A stretch of DNA of 64,000 nucleotides from Zygaena filipendulae (taxonomy: Eukaryota; Arthropoda; Insecta; Lepidoptera; Zygaenidae): contig OU015650.1 in assembly GCA_907165275.2 (NCBI GenBank), forward strand, positions 13,236,001 to 13,300,000, given 5' to 3'. Position 1 is the first letter of the stretch, and each line of letters opens with the position of its first letter. Positions 13,381-64,000 of this stretch are shown piece by piece. The translations under genes and the position numbers were made by a program. The notes beneath the pieces are model-generated. The model was not told the origin of the DNA and made no database searches. It saw nothing but the letters and a program-made list of their open reading frames with translations.

Positions 13381-13885
13381 CCATATTTTTGAATCGTTCG
13401 AATCAATTTTGCACAAGGAATCGCAAGGTTCACGTGTGAATGCTTAAAAAATGTATGAGCGTTACTTTCGCACACGGAAGCGCAAGATTCAAATGCGAAT
13501 GCGTGAAATTGTATTTTTGAAATTTCATTGCACGTGAATTCTGCAACGAGTGGGTCGGACCACTCTTATTTGAATTCATCGATCGAAAGTTTGACGTTTA
13601 GTGGTATAATGTCATTTTCATAATTTGACATGATTGATAGTTTGACAAAATCAAGAAAGTTTCGTTTTAAGTCCGATTAAGTACCGTTTTATGAAAATCT
13701 ATGAAAGTTACCTTTCGGTTTTTAAATATTCTGCGTCAAATGAAACAAATCTAAAGGAGTTTCAGAAAACAGCAACACCGTATTCCAATGATTCAAAAAT
13801 ATGACAAAATGGGATTCAGTGAATTGAATTTCACATGTGAATTGATTTCACTTAAGATATTCGAGCGATTCAAAAATCGATCTCC
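13381..13885. repeat. Inverted-repeat element; fragment also at 14488-14600
   Basis: Left end ATTTTTGAATCGTTCGAAT, right end ATTCGAGCGATTCAAAAAT. Inner blocks such as TTCACGTGTGAATGCTTAAA and GAATTCACG recur at 14488-14600, just before the exon 1 acceptor. Confidence 0.75.
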
Positions 13886-14487
13886 TAGGACCGAGCTGCC
13901 CTTGTCACCGGAACTTTTTGTTTCAACTTTCATTACTATTTTTGATAACATTTCAAAAGGGTATTAAATTAGTCCAGTTTAACACACAGGCGCTGGCCAT
14001 TGTTGGTCGGGACTGCTAAAGACGATGATACATAATAATAATAGTATCTAATGCTTGGACACTTTTCTTATTAACGTATATGTACCGACGATATCATAAA
14101 AAGTATTACGAGACCTATTAAATAACTTTTAAGAATTACCTCGGGAACCATTTGTATGGCAATGGAATGTACCCAGAATTATTAGAATCGGTTCAGTAGA
14201 TCCTGTTAAACTTAAAACTATTCATTACATGAAAAACAAACTTTAAAGTAATGACATAATATTTAATTAAATAGGTAGTTTAAGTCGACTGTACCTATAC
14301 CGTAAATATTTTTATTTGTAATGCAGATTTTATTAGCATTCTCGTCAGTTCCCGAGCATTCATGTGTCGAGAATACTTATAACTTGTGTCAGATCAACGT
14401 TTAATCATGCGAATTATAAAAAACGTAAACAGGACTTGAATGGTACACGAATCGCGTCGTTTGCACGCCATGCGCTAGCGAATAGAC

Positions 14488-14600
14488 CTGGGGGTCGATT
14501 TTTGAATCGCTCTAATTACTATTCGCACACGGAATTGCAAGATTCACGCGTGAATGCTTAAAAATGTATGAGGATTCTCGCACGTGAATTCGCGATTCCA
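14488..14600. repeat. Fragment of the 13381-13885 repeat next to KIF21 exon 1
   Basis: Starts GGTCGATTTTTGAATCGCTC and includes TTCACGCGTGAATGCTTAAA. Ends about 40 nt before the exon 1 splice acceptor. Confidence 0.72.
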
Positions 14601-14640
14601 CTTCCCTGAACGAAAATGAAATGTATTTTGTTCGTTTCAG

Positions 14641-57889
<43,249 letters not shown>

Positions 57890-58137
57890 GCGCCGCCGCG
57901 CGCCCTAGCTAGCCCCCGGGCGCCGCTCACAGGTGCATAGCGCTTATACCTACCTACCTCATCTCGGTCGCATACCATCCACTCATACCAGAGTCGGTTC
58001 CCACTATTTCGTGACGTCAAATATTAGGTCATTCACATCAAAATGTGATTCCACGACACGATTACTGTCGGGGCATGTTAAAAAAATTGTCGCCGACCAC
58101 TTGCTTCGATCTATTCATTAACCATGTGTCTTGCAAC

Positions 58138-58143
58138 AATAAA
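58138..58143 (+). terminator. Polyadenylation signal after KIF21 exon 27a
   Basis: AATAAA about 250 nt after the stop codon, followed by CTGACGTTGCGTTTAAGTGG, a GT-containing stretch. Good candidate for the 3' end of the 27a transcript. Confidence 0.55.
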
Positions 58144-58567
58144 CTGACGTTGCGTTTAAGTGGGAATAATAACAATCTTCAAATGAAAAACGATTACGAT
58201 GCAGTGGGAACTGGCTGTTCTTCATTTTCGGCGCTCGCACTATGCGGCGTCGCGCGTCGTCGCTTCATAAACCATTACGGGTATAAGCTATGAGGGAAGC
58301 GCCCTTCGAAATTTTTTAACCTTCCAGACTTCATTTCATGTAGTCACTATCAAGACTTATATTTAGGTATATCTCTTGCTTCGCTCTCTTAATTGAATAT
58401 CTCACTTAACGTCTACATTTGAAAGCTGCAAGATAATCGGACTTCTAGCGATTTTTATGAGACTTTATTTACTCGTGTTTCTATTATAATTATGTAGTTT
58501 CTTTGTTTCATTGCTTGAACCAAAAAATAATGGGCCACAGTGCGTCGTCTCCTCCGTCTCTTGCACT

Positions 58568-58697
58568 GTTAAACCGGCTACACACGATTCAAAGTTACAC
58601 TCAATCTGTTGCATCAATGTCTAGAGAAACCTATGCCTTCAACGTAACGATGCAACAGATTGACTGTAAAATACTATAATCGTGTGCAAGCAGTTTT
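58568..58697. repeat. Short inverted-repeat MITE between the two KIF21 last exons
   Basis: GGCTACACACGATT...CAATCTGTTGCATC mirrored by GATGCAACAGATTG...AATCGTGTGCAAGC. Confidence 0.82.
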
Positions 58698-59646
58698 GTC
58701 GTGAAGCACCGCCCGTGTCGCCGCCGCATCACCTCATCACCTACCATCACGCTTCGCTGAATGAACCGATACGGTTTTTCATTTATGTATTTTGTCTAAC
58801 GCCTTACATAATGTGTGTTTCACCATATTTACTAACACTTAGGTACTTGATCATTGTTTAATTATATTAACTGTCGCTTTCGCAATTTTCAGAGACGTAA
58901 TTATGTTTGCTCATTTTATATTTTCTACTTTTATATCGAGTCATTTTTGTGTATTTGAGTACTTTTTGAATTTCGCCGAGTAAGATGAAGACGAATCACT
59001 TAACTATTGAGTATGAAGGGTTATTTACAAATTACATACAGTATGTAGTATATATAGTTCTTATCGAACGCAGCAGACTAAATAATGCTCTCGGCTCTAT
59101 TCAAAAACCATCGTTCTACGTATTTAACCTGATATGTTCTTATCCTGTATCCACAGAGCACCTATTCGATATTTTAGAAAAAAATTATCTACACACACAT
59201 TCCTTTTGCATTGCCAACTCATATTTTACATTAGATCACAAATGTTTTGCTTCGAGCTATCCAATGCCTAGTACCTGCTCATATTATATGTAATAAACAT
59301 GTTTTATTCGCTCCTTGCCTGTAGCACTGAGCAAATAATCACTACGTTTTAAGAGTAGGCACTTCCATACTAATCGCCGAACCGATCTGTTAAAGCATTT
59401 TGTGCCAACCATACCAATGCAACGTATGACGCGGTCATAGAAATTTCTTTAAGTATTCCAAAAGTTGGTAAAAGAGTTCGCGCATAAATCCATAGTAACT
59501 TTTGTTTCAAGGGAGTGTCGTTGGCCTGGCCTGTGGTGCGGTTCAGTTGTAATATTGTGAAATAATATTTTCCATAATGTTACAGTTATGACTGGACTAC
59601 GAAAGATTGTGTTCAGTATTCTAACCCGTGTCTCGTGTGCGAGCAG

Positions 59647-59689
59647 CGACGGCCGCGTGCGGTGCTGGCGCCTGCGCCACGGCCGGTGA
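59647..59689 (+). CDS. Klp31E: KIF21 alternative last exon 27b: second version of the end of WD40 blade 7
   Basis: Also completes the exon 26 Asn codon, encoding NDGRVRCWRLRHGR and TGA. Its 43-nt coding length equals that of exon 27a, and 8 of 14 residues are shared (N, G, V, R, W, R, L and the final R). The acceptor has a consensus-like branch TTCTAAC and a TCTCGTG tract before GCGAGCAG, stronger than 27a. The island is GC-rich like other exons. The two exons lie exactly 1,800 nt apart at their acceptors. Confidence 0.78.
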
Positions 59690-60724
59690 CCGCCCGCCGC
59701 CGGCCGCGCGCCCGCGCCCGCGTGGGGAGCCGCCCGCCGCGCCTGGCGGTGACTGCGCCTAGATCGACGATCTCCTACACCATACTTACTATAAACTATA
59801 TTATGAGCTGCGAGTATTAAAAGTATTTAGAGTCCGGTATCCTCGCAATGCCCATAAAGGCATAATATACATAATATACAAGACTAACAAGGTCTAAAAG
59901 ACCACGGCGTAAGACTTGTCCCGGACTAATTTCTCTAATGGTTAATGTCAATTTACGATTCGCGTTGATGATCTTTTAAAGATAGGTATCGTATAATGTT
60001 GCGAATAGGTATGATCAATAATATATTAAAATGGTATAATAAGTAATTAAATAAGACACGATAGGTACCTACATAGTGGAGCTTCGCTAGTGTGTATTAT
60101 TTAGCAACCTAAGAGAGGCGACATTAGAATCTCATTACAAGTGTTACATGTTTAATTACCATGTTCTTTTTGACATGAAGTTGAGTTTGAAAAGTGTACC
60201 CATTTAATCCATCTGGGACCTGGATGGATGCATGAAAACCTCAAATATTGAACTAAACGGCCTTGACACGGATAATAATGTAATAAATATAGTTAACTCG
60301 AACAAAAATAGCCGTAAAAGACATTGTATTTATAAGTCTGATAGCGTTAGCTTAGCGACGCGCGACGTTAGGATGCCTGTGATTAATACGTAGAAATGCA
60401 ATTAATAGTTGTAAATTTTAATAAATATAATCAATCGTATCTTGTAGGTAGTTTAATTGTAGGCTTTGCGAGGCCAAGAGGTAGCATGAAAATGACTACT
60501 CGTTTTATTTATATCTTTACTTTGTTCGTAAAGTATTATAATTGTATTATGTATACCGATATTTTTTTGTATCGAAAATTATTATTTGAGAAATATGAAT
60601 TTAGCAGCCAACGCGTGATTGCCAAATATTCACAATCGAATCGATAGCCACACATCACTGATGTAGATGTTAGGTATATGAAATAGGATTAAGTAGATGT
60701 ACTTTAAATTAAGAAAACTTACCG

Positions 60725-60955
60725 CCGCACTCAGAGTCAACTTTAATGATTACTTAGTTAAGTATAGATTTTTAAAACAAAATTGCCGCAATCAGAGACG
60801 TTCAGTAAATTAATGTTAATTGGCATTTAATGAGATGTAACTTAATTAGTTAAATGCCAATTAACATTAATTTATTAAACTTGTCTGATTGCGGCAGTTT
60901 TGTTTTAAAAATCTATACTTAACTAAGTAATCATTAAAGTCGACTCTGAGTGCGG
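60725..60955. repeat. Fold-back MITE, almost entirely palindromic
   Basis: 231 bp reading CCGCACTCAGAGTC at the left end and GACTCTGAGTGCGG at the right, with matching inner blocks (TTAATGATTACTTAGTTAAG; AAATTAATGTTAATTGGCAT) and a centre of about 12 nt. A decayed relative lies at 41480-41650. Confidence 0.92.
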
Positions 60956-61200
60956 CCGTTGGGAATTTATATTACAGAAGTCCGACCAATATTATACGTG
61001 TAATATCGCACAACAGCCGCAAGTCTGCGATGCCAAAAAAAATTACACTCGATCTCTTTCAATTGATGGGAAACCGCTCGTTTCGTGAATAGGCAAATTG
61101 AGCCTGTACAGGCTTGTGTAAAGTTGAATCGTGTGTAGCCAATGTTTTTGTGTTGCCATACCGCATAGTTGTTTGCCTTAAAAGGTGTAACATTGCCGCT

Positions 61201-61300
61201 ATGGGATCATTCCCAGTCGCCCCCGTCGCAGGTGACGAATGAGACATATCTGTCACAGCTGGGGACAATCGAGGCGGAGACTACTGGGAATGACCCCCTA
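61201..61300. repeat. Short inverted repeat
   Basis: GGATCATTCCCAGT and ACTGGGAATGACCCCC face each other across about 70 nt with GGCGGAG/CGCCCCC subterminal blocks. Confidence 0.7.
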
Positions 61301-62464
61301 CTATAGATATGTAGCGGTGATTGAAGTTACTGTCAATCCGAGTCGAATGGCTTAGTTTTCTAGGCAATGTAGCTTGACATCGTATTATCACATAGACTTC
61401 GTTCGTCATCACAATATTATATTATATATTATATTATACTATGACGACAACGTCCTAAGAAATGGCGGCTTGACCACGTCGCGTCAAAAGTATAAACCAA
61501 CCTGTCTATGACAATTTTTTCTTAAATTATTATTATTGTACTGCTCGGTAGTCTATTTTACTATGTTTATTTTGTTAAACAATTATGTAAACTGTGATTA
61601 ATCGAATCTTGTATTATATTTTTATACATTCCTGTATCTACGGGTAGTTTAATCGTCAATCTACATACAACATAATTAATTAATTATATTATATATTATT
61701 CATCAATATTTGTAACAATAGGTACCATTTTTTATTGTATTATAGTTTTAGATAATATTTTAATCTAATTATTCTAATTCTTTTATTTTACGCAAATATT
61801 ATTTCCAAATATTACTATCTAAGAATCCAATGGCTATGAATTTTTATCATGTATATGAGTACTTACAGGTATACCAGTATTATAAATCGTTTTATTTATT
61901 TATCAATTAATTTAATTTTAACAACAATCACCATTTCCATTCCGATAGAGTTCAAAATGTGTACCTACATGTGTATATTCAATGCGTAACAACATGACAA
62001 ACCACCTCAAAACATCAATACGTCGTACGTACGTAATCAATACGCCCAGAGGCCTGAGAATTTTATACATAAACTATAAAAAGAATGTAAAATAATTTTA
62101 ACTTTACCAGGCACATTGCTGTAGAACAAAATTATGAATTTTTTAAATCAATTTGTGGATGCGTTGATGTGAAGTTTTTTGCTCATAAAGTTGTAATTAT
62201 GTTTGTGAATTTTGAATTTTATTATTAGCGTAAGACAAAAATGAGATTATTTTATTATTTTTACTGTTCTGTATTTTATTTTCTAATCGGTATTTTCAAA
62301 ATAATTTTATTACAATCAATGATTTGATTACAATTGTAAAATGATTTTTACTGAATAAAAACCATGAAAACAACAGGTTGTTTCTTTACATATACAACAC
62401 ACCCACAAAAAAATCAAAACAAGTCAGTGGCATATATTTAGATTCACATCTCTTGTTTGTGAAA

Positions 62465-62650
62465 TATTAGCTGTTCCCCACAGTTTCACCCGCGTTAATT
62501 TTGGAGATCCCGCGGGAATTTCGGCATAAAAAGTACACTATCCTATGTCCTTCTCTGTACCCCTGCAAGGTGTGCATACAAAATTTCATGGTGATCGGTT
62601 GAGCCGCTAAAACGCGAAAGCGTTACTCACTTTCGCATTTATAACAGTAA
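62465..62650 (+). repeat. Lepidoptera-type interspersed repeat
   Basis: TTAGCTGTTCCCCACAGTTT to GTTACTCACTTTCGCATTTA; a further decayed copy at 63085-63260 lies in the intron of the RS-repeat gene. Confidence 0.85.
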
Positions 62651-62737
62651 AGATCACTAAGGAGGTTGGGCATTCCTCTCTATTTCCATAAGTCACAAGT
62701 AGAAGTGAAACAAAATAAGTTGCTTATAAATTACACA

Positions 62738-62747
62738 TTTATTTATT
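62738..62747 (-). terminator. Polyadenylation signal of the RS-repeat gene
   Basis: Two overlapping AATAAA hexamers on the - strand, about 70 nt after the TAG stop codon at 62818-62820. Confidence 0.65.
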
Positions 62748-62817
62748 TACATTTTTTAAACTTAAAACTTAGATTACGAGTACCGCGCCCGTTGTCAGCG
62801 TCGAGTTATCTTCACAT

Positions 62818-63019
62818 CTAATACTTGTATTTGGCGTGCTTGCTGTGCTTCCTGTGGTGTCCGGGGGGCGTGGCCGGCGAGCGCCGCCTCCTCTCCCTGT
62901 CCCGCTCGCGCTCCCGCTCCCGCTCCTTTTCTCTCTCCCTGTCCCTATCCCGCTCGCGCTCGCGCTCGCGCTCCCTCTCCCGCTCGCGAGAGCGTGACCT
63001 CGACCGTGACCTGCGCTCG
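62818..63019 (-). CDS. RS/RE-repeat splicing-factor-like protein, last exon
   Basis: Encodes SERRSRSRSRS, then long runs of Arg-Glu and Arg-Asp, then RRRRSPATPPGHHRKHSK and AKYKY before TAG. RS/RE domains mediate contacts within spliceosome complexes in the nucleus. It joins in phase to the exon at 63402-63473 through a split Ser codon. A second acceptor 9 nt further on (exon from 63010) also keeps frame. An upstream ATG in the same frame is not the start: it would leave the adjacent RS-type exons unexplained. The exact family is uncertain; U2SURP/SR140-like C-termini look similar from memory. Confidence 0.8.
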
Positions 63020-63401
63020 CTGTGACCAGACATTCACTAGTTAATTATAACCAAAGACATTTTAATAATAAAAGATATAACATTCTAGCTGTCCCCGTTC
63101 ACCCGCGTTAATTTGACAGTTCCCACATGTATTCCTTTTACTTTTACTTTTACTCTCCATATTATAGCCACATACGGGCCTAATGTCAGCTTCATAAGTC
63201 ATGTAGTTTTTGAGAATGTTTAGTCAGTGAGTCAGTGACCGTTCATTTTTATATAGATTTTAACATAAATGCGGCGCAGTTATTTGCAAATTCAAAAAAG
63301 AATAAACGAGCAAAAAGCCTTGATAACGCAAGCGAATTTTAGCTTTTGATACAATGTAAAACTGCGCATTTAAAACTCAAACCTTTGGAGAACTCACGTA
63401 C

Positions 63402-63473
63402 CTATATCGCGACCGTTTCGGCGGGGGTGACAGAGTTGGCTCGCGGGATTTTTTAGATTTCTTGGACGATGTG
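63402..63473 (-). CDS. RS-repeat protein, penultimate exon
   Basis: Reads TSSKKSKKSREPTLSPPPKR, then SRY and a split Arg/Ser codon. Acceptor on the - strand GTTTTGCAG, donor GTACGT. The Ser/Lys-rich content fits the flanking exons. Confidence 0.8.
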
Positions 63474-63553
63474 CTGCAAAACAAGGAAAATGTTTGTTAA
63501 TTTGTTCGTTAATACTTCTAAAGAATAAGTAAAATAAATGTACGAGTACGCAC

Positions 63554-63642
63554 GAGGAGAAGGCGTCGTCTTCGGGCGAGCGACGTCGCGGTTCGGGCGA
63601 GTCACGCACTTCCTCCGCCGCCTCTTTCGCTTCTTTCGCCGC
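63554..63642 (-). CDS. RS-repeat protein, third-last exon
   Basis: Reads AAKEAKEAAEEVRDSPEPRR, then RSPEDDAFS with a split Ser. Acceptor after GATTGTTACGCAG, donor GTGCGT. The gene continues beyond the right edge; 63643-64000 is intron containing a Lepidoptera-type repeat (about 63775-63985). Confidence 0.78.
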
Positions 63643-64000
63643 CTGCGTAACAATCATAATAAAATTGTACAGGTGCACCACGGAATCCTCCAAGAAAGGC
63701 GGTCCCCTACAGTTCTCAAAATCATAACTGATAATCCGATAGTACAATATTATCATAAATGCGGAAGTAACTACATGTCTGTCTGTCTTTTTTCACGCCT
63801 TAACTGCTCGATCGATAACCGATCATCAAAAAAAAATTCCATACCGTTGTCAGGGGTACAGAAAAGGACATAGAGTAGAGCATTTCGTAACGAATTAAGT
63901 TGATTTCATTTCACTTTTTATCCCGAAATTCTCGCGGGAATTCTAAAGTTAGCGCGAGTAGAACCGCCGGGAACAGCTAATCAAAAACAAAGCAATCAAC

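Larger units (their letters stand above)
7322..14487. other. Upstream flank of KIF21: repeats and unassigned DNA
   Basis: Holds a tRNA-derived SINE on the - strand (about 10600-10812), an interspersed repeat (11417-11640), a small MITE (13042-13153) and an inverted-repeat element (13381-13885). GC-rich patches at about 8120-8250 and 13200-13320 could be promoter-like, but I cannot tie them to a gene. Confidence 0.5.
57890..59646 (+). other. 3' UTR of the 27a transcript, then spacer to exon 27b
   Basis: 57890 to about 58170 is probable 3' UTR. A small inverted-repeat element lies at 58568-58697. The remainder is AT-rich with no supported gene. Confidence 0.55.
59690..62737. other. 3' flank of KIF21 and intergenic region
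   Basis: After exon 27b the nearest clear AATAAA is at 60282. The region also holds a palindromic MITE (60725-60955), a short inverted repeat (61201-61300) and a Lepidoptera-type repeat (62465-62650). No gene is supported. Confidence 0.6.

Noticed and set aside
58985..59293. 102-codon open frame between the two last KIF21 exons
   Set aside because: AT-rich, no domain, and outside the GC-rich exon pattern.
62818..63033. Stand-alone 71-residue gene starting at the ATG in the RS exon
   Set aside because: A TGA precedes the ATG in frame, and two upstream exons splice in phase into the same run, so the ATG is intronic or unused.

Overview
The window is nuclear DNA from an insect, almost certainly a moth or butterfly. 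It is AT-rich and intron-rich, full of GTAGGTAC-type low-complexity sequence, and carries many copies of a Lepidoptera-type interspersed repeat (ends like CTAGCTGTNCCCGCG), tRNA-derived SINEs, MITEs with terminal inverted repeats and truncated LINEs. All gene calls are spliced models that I assembled by eye from reading phase, splice signals and family similarity. Nothing was searched or aligned by computer.

The main gene runs on the + strand from 14641 to at least 57889 (alternative end 59689). It encodes a KIF21-family kinesin (KIF21A/KIF21B, Drosophila Klp31E type). I assign 27 coding exons whose junction phases all agree, giving 1,543 visible residues: the motor domain (exons 1-5), coiled coils with an acidic and repeat-rich linker (exons 6-13), the regulatory coiled coil (exons 14-15), a proline/serine-rich linker (exons 16-20) and a seven-bladed WD40 propeller (exons 20-27). 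Only the short N-terminal exon before the IRPQ motif is missing; it should lie upstream or beyond the left edge. Exons are very GC-rich islands in AT-rich introns.

The most interesting signals are alternative 3' ends of this kinesin. (i) Exon 19 can splice in phase either to exon 20 (WD40 form) or to a separate GC-rich terminal exon at 47795, which adds 11 residues and stops, giving a kinesin without its propeller. (ii) The last strand of WD40 blade 7 is encoded twice, by exons at 57847 and 59647 that complete the same codon, have identical coding length (43 nt including the stop) and give two different C-termini. A 32-bp minisatellite runs directly into the acceptor of the first of these, and a 20-bp minisatellite similarly leads up to exon 18.

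Mobile DNA fills the introns. An intact-looking Ty3/Gypsy element (42412-47071, antisense) has identical 144-bp LTRs, a 5-bp target duplication, a tRNA-Ser-like primer site, and a gag-pol frame broken by one in-frame TGA. It sits between exon 19 and the propeller-less terminal exon. Truncated LINEs lie in intron 1 (about 20529-21584) and intron 23 (about 53557-54680). Several MITE families are present, including a probable PIF/Harbinger MITE with TTA target duplications (27531-28139) and an inverted-repeat element carrying a MADF-domain remnant (5920-7321).

At the right edge, on the - strand and convergent with the kinesin, are the last three exons of an RS/RE-repeat protein that is probably a splicing factor (62818-63642). 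It continues beyond the window. The first 14.6 kb holds repeats but no gene I can support.
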